From NCBI GenBank assembly GCA_019925795.1, contig CM034306.1, positions 52,012,758 through 52,076,757 of the forward strand: 64,000 nucleotides of DNA, in the 5' to 3' direction. The notes below the pieces were generated by a model, which saw only the letters and a program-made list of their open reading frames with translations, searched no databases and was not told where the DNA came from. The position numbers and the translations under genes were made by a program. Shown in pieces: positions 33,127-44,704 of this stretch (position 1 is the first letter of the stretch; each line of letters opens with the position of its first letter). This DNA comes from Dendrobium chrysotoxum (Eukaryota; Streptophyta; Magnoliopsida; Asparagales; Orchidaceae).

Positions 33127-33741
33127 ATAGAGGGAAGAAAGGTAGAAGTATTAGAAGGGCAGATCAGACAAATGAAATCTGAAATTTTGGATCTCCAAAC
33201 TCAAGTTTCGGATTTAAAAAAAGATATTTCAGTTATCGATATTTCAGTCATCCATGATAAGAACAATTCAAAATTTTCCATTCTTGAGATGTTGAAAAAA
33301 GTGCTTGAGGGTCAAACTAAAATATCATCGTCAGAGGTGAGGGACGGCACCAACAGCCAGGGAAGTGGGGAAAATCCTAAGCCAATCAGACGAAGGGAAG
33401 ATCAAGAGGTGGAGATTTTGGAGGGAACTAAAAAAATGGCTCCCCTAGGGCCTATTCCAAAGGAAGAGTCGGGTAGGGGCTATAGGGATAGGCGGGAGGA
33501 GATAGGGAAAGAACGAAGAGGTTATGATTTGGAGAGGAGAGGGGCGGGATTTGGAAGGGAAATGGGTAATTATGACCAAAGGGCAGCTGAATTTGAAAGG
33601 GGAGGGGTTTGTTATGATCTAAGGGGTGCTGAATTTGATAGAAGAAGATGAGAATTTGATGAAAGGCTTGGGTATGAACGTAGAAGGGATGATTGGGACA
33701 CTTGGGGGGAACCACCCCCCTTGGGGAATGGGAAATTATGA
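33127..33741 (+). pseudogene. Gag 5' fragment, unit 1
   Basis: It encodes KVEVLEGQIRQMKSEILDL and the Arg/Glu-rich repeat segment, like the other gag copies. The expected start ATG (as at 35556) reads ATA here. It stops at a TGA near 33649 and is cut off at the duplication junction 33741, so there is no capsid domain. Confidence 0.7.
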
Positions 33742-36155
33742 CTTGAGTCCAGTTTTCCAGCAAAACATTCAATTTTAAACATGTGACCTACTGTACATTT
33801 ACGCTAGAAAACATGTTAAACTCATTCCACAGGAGGGTTATGCCCTGTTGATGATCACATACAGTTATAAATTTTCAATAACTCATGCATATCATCGTTA
33901 TCATCAATAGTAGCCTTATGCTGAATATCTAGGTTTGGCTAAGGAATCATGCTTCTCAATTCATTCCTATAGAGTACTATATGTGAAATTACAATATACT
34001 CAAGCCTCTTGTCATAAACTTCTTACAATTAGTCTACCCTTATTCTTTCCTATGCCTTTCACGACAATCTATCTCTACCAATTATTAATGTATCTTTGAT
34101 ACATGATTTCAACCTGTGAAGCATGGACACTTCTAAAAACCTTTCACATCGAACACATGTCATATGTAATAAACACGCCTCCAATACACTCCAACACATG
34201 TCTGACATGCTGAAATTATGCCCAATGTGCTTTTTTCAAAGCTTAGAGCCCAACACAGCCAAGACACCCTAACACGGCTTGGACACGCGATGGTGATGAA
34301 CTATATTTTTTCCTAATTAACCAACTATGATAACCGCCCTTTTTCTATACGATAATAACAATGACATTGAAGAGAACATTGATATTATTGGTGGTAATGA
34401 TCGTGGTGCTGAGTGTGCTTGGTTTGATCAGTGACACACCAATAAGTCAAATTTTATAATATTATCTATAAGATCCTATACTCTTCTTTGATTGTTTGGC
34501 ATTTTGTATAAACAATTCAATGTCAATATTAAAAAATTATTGTCTATTTAGTAATGTTAATGCTGGTGTGTTGATTCCATAAATTTATATTCACTATTTA
34601 TAGAAGAACACTTGAAGTCAATGGCATTTCGTGCCCTACTTTTTATGATTTTGGCATGTCCTCATATCAATTTTATGTAAGTGTCTCATATGGATGTCAA
34701 TGTTTCTAGCTTTCTACAAATCTATTTTATATATGCGAGACTACTGAACTTCCCAACTCACTCATTCTTCACTCTATCCTTCCTAATATTATCTCACATT
34801 CATCTTAAATTTTCATTTTTGTCATATTTGACTGGTTATAATTGAATAGTTGCCCAATATTCTATTAGACCAGTCCATTGGACCGGTCCAGCTGGTCCAC
34901 ACGAGACCGGCTCTTGCGGAACAGAGGCGGAACCTCTCCGCCTCCTGTACGAGCTGCACAAGCCGCCCTTTCCAAAAGAGCATATTGGGAAGGTTTTAGG
35001 AGAAATTTAGGAGGGAAATTTAAATGTAGGGACTATTTAGAGATTTCCTTTTTAGATTGTATGCATTAAATAGTTTGTTTTCCTAGGGTTAGGGCATCTT
35101 GAATTTGGCTGAAATTTGAGATCTCTTAGGTTTTTGGGCTCTAGCGGCGTCTAGAGATTTGGGAGATAAATCCTCCTCTCGAATAGAGGATCAATTGTAT
35201 CTTGTTATTTTCCTTCCGTTAGTTTGACTATTCCAATAAAAACTATTGTTTTTCCTTTGGATTGGTTGATCGTTCTCGCTGTTTTTGTCAAAATCGTTAG
35301 GTTTTACTTAAGATCTTCAAGTGTTTCCTAACAAATTGGTATCAGAGATATGTCCGGGGCTGTTTGGGGGTTGTTGGGCTGATTCCTGCAACAATTTTTC
35401 TCCTTTGAACTGCTGTTTTTGCTGTTTTTTTGGTGAAAATCCGAATTTTCGAGCCTAAGCTGTTTTGGGGCTGTTTGGTCTGATTTCTGCAGCGGTTTTT
35501 ACTGTTTTTGTGATGGAAATCCGAATTTTCGAACCTAACAAAGATCCAGGGACTTATGGCGGGAAGAAAGGTAGAAGAATTAGAAGGGAAGATCACACAA
35601 ATGAAATCTGAAATTTCAGATCTCCAAACTCAAGTTTCGGATTTAAAAAAAAGATATTTCAGTCATCCATGATAAGATCAATTCGAATTTTTCCATTATA
35701 GAGGAGATGTTGAAAAAAGTGCTCGAGGGTCAAACCAAAATATCGCCATCAAAGGTGAGGGACGGCGCCGACAACCAGGGAAGTGGAGAAAATCCTAAGC
35801 CAATCATACGAATGGAAGATCAAGAGGTGGAGATTTTGGAGAGAACAAAAAAAAAAGCCTCCCCTAGGGCCTATTCCTAGGGAGGAGTCGGGTAGGAGCT
35901 ATGGGGAGAGGCGGGAGGAGATAGGGAAAGAACGAAGAGGTGATGATTTGGAGAGGAGAGGGGCGGGATTTGGAAGGGAAATGGGTAATTATGATCAAAG
36001 GGCGGCTGAATTTGAAAGGGGAGGGGTTTGTTATGATCCAAGGGATGCTAAATTTGAAAGAAGGTGAGAATTTGATGAAAGGCTTGGGTATGAACGTAGA
36101 AGGGATGATTGGGACACTTGAAGGGAACCACCCCCTTGGGGAATGGAAAATTATG
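33742..36155 (+). repeat. Tandem duplication unit 2
   Basis: Second copy of 31266-33741. It begins where gag of unit 1 ends and repeats the host DNA, LTR and gag start; beyond 36155 gag continues uninterrupted. It lost a short stretch around 34110 (CAAATCACCTATGACTATT-like part of unit 1) and part of the leader at about 35460. Confidence 0.85.
34863..35333 (+). repeat. LTR-b of the Gypsy-type element
   Basis: Begins TATTAGACCAG and ends TTCCTAACA; primer-binding site TGGTATCAGAGA at 35337-35348. It shares the TATTAG start with LTR-a while LTR-c keeps TGTTAG, as expected if a and b are duplicates of one 5' LTR. Confidence 0.85.
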
Positions 36156-36905
36156 AAGGGAAAAGAGGGAACGGAGGCTATTTGAGGGTGAAAAAGCTGA
36201 AGATGCCTATTTTTGAGGAAGAGGATGCTTATGGGTGGATCTACAAGATGGAAAGGTACTTTACCGTCAACAGCTTGACGGAGGGGGAGAGACTGACGGC
36301 AGCCAAGATGTGCCTGGAAGGGAAAGCTTTAGCATCGTACCAGTGGAGGGATACGAAGCGGCTGATACGGACCTGGAGGGAGTTTAAGGAGTGCTTGTTG
36401 GAATGTTTCCAAACCAGCAGGGGAGGGGACTTCTATGAACAGTTTTTCGCTTTGATGCGGGAGGGGACAGTGGTGGAGTACCGTGAGCAATTTGAGTACC
36501 TTGCTAGTCGACTGGATCGGCTTCCAGAAACTGTACTGGAGGGGATTTGTAAAGGGATTGAAACCAAAGATCCGTGCAGCAGTTAGAGTGATGAGGCCTC
36601 ATGACTTGGGAGAGGCTATGGAGCTAGCTTAGTTGGTGGAGGATCAAAGACGCCTAGAGAAAGGAACGGGAAGCAGTAGCTCAGGAGGCTCGTACAAGAT
36701 GACCACCACCTTTTTGGCACCCAAGGAGCCAACACCGAATACTCTTCGGAAGACTTCAAAGGAGAGGACTGTAGGAGGAAGACTTGGGAATAACTTCAAG
36801 AAGCTCACAGAAATGGAATTACAGTAGAAAAGGGCGAGGGGGCTCTGTTTTAGATGTGACGAGAGGTATACGCCGGGGCACAGGTGTAAGGACCAAACTT
36901 TTTAG
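35556..36905 (+). pseudogene. Gypsy gag pseudogene, unit 2
   Basis: Starts ATG at 35556. Order: coiled N-terminus, Arg/Glu-rich repeats (35880-36065), capsid (36180-36630; WIYKMERYF, FEYLASRLD), a linker and an intact zinc knuckle CFRCDERYTPGHRC (about 36845-36890), then TAG near 36903. Frameshifts near 35655, 35850 and 36545 and several stops break it. The best-preserved gag of the two Gypsy-type elements in the window. Confidence 0.75.
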
Positions 36906-36974
36906 ATTCTTACCGTTTGTGATGAAGAAGGAATGAAGGAGGGTGTCGTTTTTTCACCTTGCGGACAAGGTGGG

Positions 36975-36992
36975 TCTTTGGGAAGGGAGTAT
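36975..36992 (+). other. Polypurine tract
   Basis: GGGAAGGGAGTAT directly before LTR-c (TGTTAGACC). It marks where plus-strand DNA synthesis starts in the element's life cycle. Confidence 0.7.
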
Positions 36993-37469
36993 TGTTAGAC
37001 CGGTTCATTCGGTCCATCCGGTCCACACAGGACCGGCTTTTGCGGAACAGAGGCGGAACCTCTCCACCTCCTGTACGAGTCGCACAAGCCGCCCTTTCCA
37101 AAAGAGCAGATTAGGAAGGTTTTAGGAGAAGTTTAGGAGGGAAATTTGAATGTAGGGACTATTTAGAGATTTACTTTTGGATTGTATGCATTAAATAGTT
37201 TATTTTCCAAGGGTTAGAGCATCTTGAATTTGGATGAAATTTGAGATCTCTTAGGTTTTTGGGCTCTAGCGGCATCTAGAGATTTGAGAGAGAGAGATCC
37301 TCCTCTCGAATAGAGGATCAATTGTATCTTATTATTGTCCTTCCGTTAGTTTGATTATTCCAATAAAAACTACTATTTTTCCAATTTTTCCTTTGGATTG
37401 GTTGATCGTTCTCGCATCTTTTGTCAAGATCGTAAGATTTTACTTGAGATCTTCAAGTGTTTCCTATCA
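36993..37469 (+). repeat. LTR-c (3' LTR) of the Gypsy-type element
   Basis: Begins TGTTAGACCGG, ends TTCCTATCA, followed by the TATTC target duplication. A small tandem repeat (CAATTTTTC) near 37382 is absent from the others. Confidence 0.85.
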
Positions 37470-37474
37470 TATTC

Positions 37475-39226
37475 CAATCCAGACAGAACAGATTGTATTG
37501 TATTATTTTTAAAAGAATACCTTTTAAGTCTCCATGACATCCTACAGCACTTTTATAAATAAATATGTAAATAAATAAATAACAAATCAATCCTTATCAC
37601 AACTGAATGAACCTCATCAGATATTTTTCGTCCACATTTTCTTTGATTTATGCGACCTCCTTGTCTCTCAAGCGGTTGTATAAAGGGAGTAGAGTCAGAG
37701 TCTTACGGTATATTTTTTCCTCTTCTCTTTGCCTTCCCTTCCACACATTTTCTCTCTTCTTCTCCTTCCTGCTTTGCCTCTATTACTAGTTGTGAGCCAC
37801 TACAAGCTATTAATTCCTCATTCATCGCCCCAATTTTCATGGAGACTCTCATTATTGGATTACAGCATCTTATTATTAATAATTATTGGGGTGAAATGTA
37901 TGAATTTTTCTTTAGCTGTAGGGACTAGCGTGGGATAATTGGTCTAGAATACATAAAACCTAATCGAAAATGTTGAATGTAGGCTGAACAGGCTTATACT
38001 TTGAGGATTCAGCCTTGACTCTAGAAAGAATGTGTTTAGTCCTTCTTTGACCTTGAATGACTCTCTCAACGTATACATCTTCACACCTAGGATTATAGTC
38101 ATGAGAAAGATGTCTACATGAATAGCTAATAAACCTAAAATAACACTCTAAGAGAAAGTCGAGATGATAACTAGCAAGCCTACCTATAGATCTTGAATCA
38201 TAATAAGCTTCATTTGTATAAGAATAAATATCTTCATTAGGATAAAGAATGCAGTAAGTTTATAATTGATGGATTCTAGCATGTTTTAAATGAAAGTGCA
38301 CGTGTTTTGTTGTTTTTGGGAAGCCAAATGATCGAATAAGCAAAAGTTTTCAACAAAGAAGTTATAGAGCCTGTAGATCCAATGAAAATTTATTATTTAT
38401 ATGCAATGATTAAATTATGAAGTTCTGATCAAATCAGTAAATTATAATAAAAATAAACAGAAGCAGAAATTTTTATCGGATAGTAAATAGGTCTCAGGTT
38501 TTGTTATTTTTGAACGCCTAGATGATAAATTTTGAAAGCCAAATCAACAACCAGTTGTACAAGTCATCAGGCTGAGAAAAATAGAATACTTAAATATAAA
38601 GTTTGGAAGAAAGGTGATAGAGATATCATTAAAACAGTAAGCTGTGAAAGTATGCAGAAAATTCTAAATGAAGCAATGAACTAATCACAAAAACACAATT
38701 CACGCAAAACAAGAAGTTACCGAGGAAGCTTTCTTGCTCTAATTCCAATATGATGTAGGACAATAGTGATGCAAAGCAAATATAAACAACTTACCTTTTC
38801 ACCAATCGATCCAACAGTATAACTAGATACATGTGGATTAGCATGAACCTAGATAACTAACAATAATGGAAGCCTAGATAGCAGATATGCAACTAAAAAT
38901 AACTGATTTTCGTCCTCTATGAGCTTCACCATAAATTGAATCATCCTTTCTTGAAAGTCTTCTAAGAGCTGTAAACTCATACTCCTAAAAAGTCCTCTTG
39001 GGATGGAAAACACAAAAAGAGAATATGTGTAGGCATTCAAGAATAATTTCATTCAACAATCATCATCATAATATGCTAATACATGAAGACAATGACCATA
39101 AGATATATATACTAGAGGAAGAGGTTACCCACAAGCTAATAGTTTGTGTTTTCCACTAGAGCAAGGGGTGACGTTCGAAGTAAAGGAGCAATAGAAGGGA
39201 AATTTTGAATAGTTTGTGTTTGTTTC
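37475..39226. other. Unannotated host DNA
   Basis: Mixed AT-rich sequence. No gene family or bounded repeat recognised. Frames such as 38849-39052 (-) are short and unsupported. Confidence 0.4.
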
Positions 39227-40212
39227 TGTTAGAAATCGGAGGTTTGAGAAGAAAAACTTGTTTTTATTGCATAATTTCTACCTTATTTATAGATCTATAC
39301 AAGATATCTCAACGAGGAAGCAATAAATTACAGATTTAATGGATAAAATCTCTAATAACTGTTACAAATCTGGATTCAAAAAGTATAGTTTTGATGATGA
39401 CAAACATGTTTGTATTCTGTTTTGCTTGCCTAACCCATTTCAGGTACAAAAGATCAAATGCAATTCAAGCCAACTCAAGATCGGGTCCAAGTGTGTGTAA
39501 ATGTAATTTTTTTTCCTTTCTTGAGTCAAATGTAATGTAATTGATCCCCTAACTAAGTAACCTTGCACACACACACTCAGGGGGAGAGTTTTAGTGAATT
39601 AGAGTTTGTGTTCAATTTTTGTTCTGATCATCCCGGGGAGAGTTTTAGCGAAAGGAGTTCAGGTTCTCTGCCTCACCGGGTTGGTGGAAAGAAGTTTTGT
39701 ACAGGCTTCTCCGCCTTGCTGTTGGAGCAAAAGGAGAGTCACTGTTGTGTTAGTGCAATACCCGGAGGGGAGGCTCTGGGGAGTGGACGTAGGTCAAGTT
39801 GACCGAACCACTATAAAATCTGGTGTGCTCTTTCTGATTATTTTCTACACTTTACTTTTCCATTATTATCTGCTTGGGTGAAATCTGTGGTTGATCTTTT
39901 CGTTTCTGTGTTTATTTGTTTCCGCTGCAAATTATCGAAAAGATTTTTCCTGTTGCTCACGAATTTTTTAAATAATCAATTCACCCCTCCTCTTGGTTAG
40001 CCTCGGGACTAGTTCATCAGGGCTTAACATCCCTATCGAACTTTCAAGTGGTATCAGAGCATACCCACTTGACTTTCAATAACTTCTTTCCTAAATTATT
40101 TCCTTCATTATGGAAAGAAGCAATTATCTCTAGCGTGATCCATGAGAGCTTCCCACGGATTATTTTCTATGACCGTCGGATCCTTTGCACTAGGAACGGC
40201 TGGATTTCAACA
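39227..40212 (-). repeat. 3' LTR of the Copia element, interrupted
   Basis: The parts 39227-39359 and 40084-40212 together match the 262-bp 5' LTR. The insert 39360-40078 separates them with a duplicated ATAAC. Confidence 0.85.
39360..40078 (+). mobile_element. LTR element relic nested in the Copia LTR
   Basis: Flanked by a perfect 5-bp duplication ATAAC (39355-39359 and 40079-40083). It begins TGTTACAAATC and ends CTTTCA. At 40050-40060 there is GTGGTATCAGAGC, a primer-binding site, preceded by GAACTTTCA; after the site only about 18 bp remain, ending again in GACTTTCA. It therefore looks like one LTR plus primer site plus the tail of the second LTR, all else deleted. The AATCAATTCACCCCTCCTC motif is typical of Copia LTR ends. 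Confidence 0.75.
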
Positions 40213-40219
40213 CTCCCCC

Positions 40220-41620
40220 TCAAGCTGGGAAATATGGATCTATCATTCCCAGCTTGTCAATCATTCTGAGAAAGACCGAGTTGTTCAATCCTTTGGTAAG
40301 GATATCTGCAAGTTGATCTTTTAATGAGACATGGTTGATACATATTAGACCGTTGTCCAATTTTTCTTTAATGAAATGTCTGTCAACTTCTATGTGTTTG
40401 GTCCTGTCGTGCTGGACTGGATTGTGGGCTATGCTGATTGCTGACATGTTGTCACAATGTAGTTTTATGAGATTATTCCACTTAATCCTTAGGTCTTCTA
40501 GAATTATCTTGATTCACAGTAGCTCATATATTCCTAGGGCCATAGCTCGATATTCTGCTTCTGCACTGAATCTTGCCACCACGTTCTGCTTCTTGCTTCT
40601 CCATGTAACTAGGTTTCCTCCAAGGAAGGTGCAATACCCATAAGTAGATTTTCTGTCTACTGGTGATCCTACATAATCAGCATCAGTGTATACCTCTAGG
40701 GTTAATTCTTGGTCTCTTCTAAAGAGAATCCCTTTTCCTGGGTTGCCTTTAAGGTAGTGTAGTATTCTTTCTACTGCTTGCATATGGACCTGTTTTGGAG
40801 CTTGCATAAACTGACTCACCATACTGATAGCAAATGCTATGTCTGGTCTTGTGTGGGAAAGGTAAATCAATTTTCCTACAAGTTTTTGATAGGCTCCCTT
40901 ATCTACATCTGGTTCTTCTTTAGCTTCTCCCAATTTGAGATTTTGTTCTACTGGTGTCGGTGCTGGCTTACAGGCTAGTTTCCCTGTTTCTTTTAAAAGA
41001 TCTTTAATGTACTTTTGTTGTGAGATGAAGATTTCTTTGCTGGAGTGAGCTACTTCGATTCCAAGAAAATATTTTAGTCTACCAAGTTCTTTGATATCAA
41101 ATTCCTTGGTAAGACTTTTTCTTAGACTTTCTTTCTCCTTTTCATTATCTCCAGTCACGATAATATCATCTACATACACTAGCAATATCGTGACTCCCCC
41201 TGAGTCTGAGTGCTTAAAGAATAGTGTATGATCCCCTTGGCTTTGTTTATACCTATTAAGGATCATAAACTTAGAGAATCTTCCAAATCAAGCCCTTGGT
41301 GATTGTTTGAGCCCATATAGAGCATTTTTTAATTTGCACACCTTGTTACCTCCAGAATTTTCCTTAAATCCTGGTGGTATTTTCATAAATATTTTTCTTC
41401 TAGATCCCCATGTAGGAATGCATTTTTTACATCCAATTGTTCCAGATGCCAATTGTACTTAGCTGCTATTGAGAGTAAAATTCTGACAGTGTTCATCTTG
41501 GCTACTGGTGCAAAAGTTTCCTGGTAGTCGATGCCATATGTCTGAGTGTAACTTTTCGCCACTAGTCTTGCTTTGTATCTTTCCAGTGTGCCATCAGGTT
41601 TGTATTTTACAGAGAACACC
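40220..41620 (-). pseudogene. Copia reverse transcriptase / RNase H pseudogene
   Basis: 41619-41383 has the RT front (KARLVAKSYTQTYGIDYQET, LDVKNAFLHGDL). 41266-40514 has YVDDI, LKYFLGIEVA, and RNase H blocks (YTDADYVGSPVDRKST, EAEYRAMA). The frame continues to 40220 after a TGA near 40512 (usual Trp) and ends with HIEVDRHFIKEKL and a Copia-type tail. A frameshift or stop lies near 41300-41380. Confidence 0.85.
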
Positions 41621-42294
41621 CATTTGCAACCGACCGGTTTTTCCCCTATCGGTAGATTGATGATTTCCTATGTCTTATTCTTCTCTAGGGCCTGCATTTC
41701 ATCTTTAATGGCATTTTTTCAATTTACATTAGATAAGGCCTTAGAAATATCCTTAGAAATATGGATATCTTCTAATGTAACCAAGAAATTTTTGTATAAG
41801 AATGAGAAGTTGTTGAAGGATATAGAGTTGGTTATAGGGTATAAAGGAGGTGGTGAGCTTACCTTATTTTCAGGAGATGGTTCAGATTCTTGGATCTGCT
41901 TTGGAGCACAACTTGAGCTTGTACAGCTGGAGTAAACTTTCCCAAATCTAATGACAGCTTTATCATTTGTTTCCCTATCCTGGGTTTCAGGTGGATTGGT
42001 TTGAGGTAGTGGAGGAAGGTCGAGATGTGCTAGTTCATTTTTCTCATCTTCCTCAAGTTCAGTCTCCCCTTGAAGATGAGATTTTGAAAAATATGAATTT
42101 TGTTCATCAAAGGTAACGTCAATAGAGACGGGTTTTTCATGTGGGTGGATAATAATACTTATAACCTTTTGGGTAGCTGAATAGCCAACAAAGATGCATT
42201 TGAGTACTCTTGGATCTAGTTTTCCTCTATCCTGGCTGTGAATATGAACATAGGCAGTGCATCCAAAGATTCTGGGTATAAGATTATGATGGGT

Positions 42295-43197
42295 TCAAAA
42301 CTCGGGGTAGAATGAGGACAAAATCTCCATTGGAGTTTTGAGTCCTAGAGCTGTTGAAGGTAGTCGATTTATGAGATAAGTCGCAGTTAGGAGAGCTTCC
42401 CCCCAATAGCATATGGGTGTATTATAGTGAATTAGGAAAGCTTGGGTGGAGGCTAGAAGGTGACCATTTTTTCTCTCTGCAACCCCATTTTGTTGTGGGG
42501 TGTGAACACAGGAGGACTCATGGATGATCCCTTCACTTTGAAAGTAGGAGGAAAGTGTTTGGTTGAAATAGTCTTTAGCGTCATCGGAGCGAAATCTCTT
42601 TATTTTTACCCCGAATTGATTTTTGATCATGGTATGAAAGATGGAAAGAATGGTGCTAACATCAGATTTATTTTTAAGGAGATAGATCCAAGAGACTCTA
42701 GTGCAATCATCAATGAATGACACAAACCAGCGTGCCCCAGAAATATTGGGGATTTTTGAGGGTCCCCATATATCACTATGAATAAGGTAGAAAAGAGTAT
42801 CACATCTCTCATTTTTGTTTGGGAAGGAGGTTCTTTTATGTATAGCTAACTCACAGGTCTCACAATAAAAATATTTATTTTCTAATTTCTGAAAAAGTTG
42901 TGGATACATATGCCTTAGGACATCAAAAGATGGGTGTCCTAACCTATAATGATGAAGCCAAACAGTAGAATTCTTATCAAGTAGGGATAACATAAAGCAG
43001 CTATTTATAGATTGGTTTGGTTTTTCCAAGTAGTACAGTCCTGCTTTCTCCTTAGCAAGTCCAATCTTCTTTTTGCAATAACTGCACCAAAGTGAGTCTT
43101 TGTCTTTAAATTTTGAGGAATCTTTACCTTTCTCCTTCCATGATGATTCTTTGTTCATCACCATTGCTGAACTTTCAATGACCTTTAGTTCTAACAT
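42295..43197 (-). pseudogene. Copia gag-tail/integrase pseudogene
   Basis: In order: half a zinc knuckle (CSYCKKK), a sudden join to the GAG-pre-integrase zone (GLYYLE), the integrase HHCC finger (HHYRLGHPSFDVL...CETCELAIHK) and the catalytic core with D (HSDIWGP), a changed RSDDAKDYF where RSDNGxE is usual, and E in AERKN. The second half of the zinc knuckle and the whole protease are deleted at the CKKK/IGLAK join. Confidence 0.85.
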
Positions 43198-43330
43198 TAC
43201 TCCTCATCGGCTTTCCTCCACGCGGATAAGAGAAATAATTTCATTAAGTAATGGCGTCTCCTCTTTGCCTAGGATCTGGACTCTAACCTGATCAAATTCT
43301 GCATTTAGTCCTGCAAGGAAATCATAAAAT

Positions 43331-43640
43331 CTATCTTTTTTCAATAAAGTTCTTTAAGATCGCAGCATCTTCTGAACATCTGGTTTCTATGCATTTGTAG
43401 TGATCAAATTCTTGCCATAAATTTTGTAGAAGGGTGGCATACTCCGTTACTGTCTTACTCTCTTGCTTTGTGCTTCCAACTTTAACTTTAATTTCAAAAA
43501 TTTGAGCCGCATCACAAGCTTTGGAGAAGGTCTGTCTGGTAGCATCCCATATGTCCTTTGCAGTGGAAAGGAACATAAATGTATCGCTGATTTCTGGAGT
43601 CATGGAATTCCACAACCATGACATAATCATGTAGTATGCT
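43331..43640 (-). pseudogene. Copia gag fragment
   Basis: It contains WNSMTPEISDTFMFLSTAKD and WQEFDHYKC, typical of UBN2/Retrotran_gag-type Copia Gag. The N-terminal part upstream (to about 43870) is out of frame. Confidence 0.7.
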
Positions 43641-44059
43641 TCATCTCATGCCCCAAATTTAGGATCACCTTCTTTTGATCCTCCTCCAAGGAGGTGGTGT
43701 ATTTTCCCTTTCCCCTTCAAGTAGGTCTTCACAAATTGAGACCACTTTAGGTAGTTCTTCCCATTTAGACGATAGGAAGGTTGCATGCTTTGGAGGTCAC
43801 CTCATCCTTGGTGCACTATTAACTCCTCAGTTTAGTCAATGCTCTAGGAGGAATTAATTTCTGACATTATAATGTTGAATGATAGTAATTAAGACTATCG
43901 ATATGATCTTGGTTTGCAATGAAGGCTTCCCGAAAAAATTTTCCTGGTCGACAATAAAGGTTGATGAAAAAGGTTTTTTTTTAACTACTAAAACACTTCT
44001 CGGTTTAATAAACCGAATAAGCCAAGCCTTGAAAAGGCTCAAATCGGGACCAGATAGGG

Positions 44060-44140
44060 CACGGGCAAGGTTCCACCCCTCAAGTCACAAGAGCACAGGG
44101 CTAGGTTCCGCCCCTCAAGTCGCAAGAGCACGGGGCCAGG
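44060..44140. repeat. Short tandem repeat in the Copia leader
   Basis: Two to three units of about 44 bp with GGTTCCRCCCCTCAAGTC and ACAAGAGCACRGGG, between the primer-binding site and gag. Confidence 0.6.
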
Positions 44141-44340
44141 TTCTGATCGGTACCTTCATCGCTCGTCTCCCTCGTCGCTCGTCTCCCGCACATTTCGTGT
44201 TGAGCGTAGCTAGGGCTTCGTCTTATGCACGATCGGCATCGAGCGGTTGAGGGTTAGCTTCCGAGCATCTAGATTCTTCGTCTTCTTTCTTCCTTCTGAG
44301 CGTCGAGCCCGATGGATTCCTCTCTCTATTTCGTTCGTGT

Positions 44341-44351
44341 CTCTGATACCA
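44341..44351 (-). other. Primer-binding site of the Copia element
   Basis: TGGTATCAGAG directly next to the 5' LTR on the minus strand, initiator Met tRNA type. Confidence 0.8.
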
Positions 44352-44613
44352 TGTTAGAAATCAGAGGTTTGAGAAGAAAAGCTTGTTTTTATTGCATAAT
44401 TTCTACCCTATTTATAGATCTATACAAGATATCTCAACGAGGAAGCAATAAATTACAGATTTAATGCATAAAATCTCTAATAACTTCTTTCCTAAATTAT
44501 TTCCTTCATTATGGAAAGAAGCAATTATCTCTGGCGTGATCCATGAGAGCTTCCCACGGATTGTTTTCTGTGACCGTCGAATCCTTTGCACTAGGAACGA
44601 CTGGATTTCAACA
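44352..44613 (-). repeat. 5' LTR of the Copia element
   Basis: On the minus strand begins TGTTGAAATCCAG and ends TTTCTAACA; 262 bp. Intact and very similar to the split 3' LTR. Confidence 0.9.
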
Positions 44614-44704
44614 GTTTCCAAAGGTTTCAAGATGGTTCCAAGGCAAGCATTCATTTTAAGTCAGTACTAAGGCTTCATAATGACTTAGAATTAAATGTAA
44701 CATG

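Larger units (their letters stand above)
31266..33741 (+). repeat. Tandem duplication unit 1 (host DNA + LTR + gag start)
   Basis: It aligns with 33742-36155 in direct orientation at an offset of about 2.4 kb with a few percent differences by eye. The unit holds about 1.1 kb of host DNA, then a Gypsy LTR, primer-binding site and the first part of gag, and ends inside gag at GAAATTATGA. Confidence 0.85.
32403..37474 (+). mobile_element. Gypsy-type LTR element rearranged to three LTRs
   Basis: LTR-a 32408-32866, LTR-b 34863-35333, LTR-c 36993-37469. The target duplication TATTC is found left of LTR-a (32403-32407), left of LTR-b (34858-34862) and right of LTR-c (37470-37474). A single insertion at TATTC was therefore followed by tandem duplication of its 5' flank, 5' LTR and gag start. 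Between gag and the polypurine tract nearly all of pol is missing: only the pol tail (FHLADKVGLWEGSIV) remains. Confidence 0.85.
39227..44613 (-). mobile_element. Copia LTR retrotransposon, decayed
   Basis: The target duplication GTTTC is perfect (39222-39226 and 44614-44618). 5' LTR 44352-44613; 3' LTR 39227-40212, itself split by another LTR element. Primer-binding site at 44341-44351, polypurine tract (TTGAGGGGGAG on the minus strand) at 40213-40225. Gene order gag, integrase, RT, RNase H is that of Copia. The coding part is broken by stops and deletions. Confidence 0.9.

Noticed and set aside
38849..39052. Minus-strand frame with LEDFQERMIQFMVKLIEDE as an exon
   Set aside because: Short, no splice-consistent neighbours and no recognisable family; kept only as unannotated host DNA.
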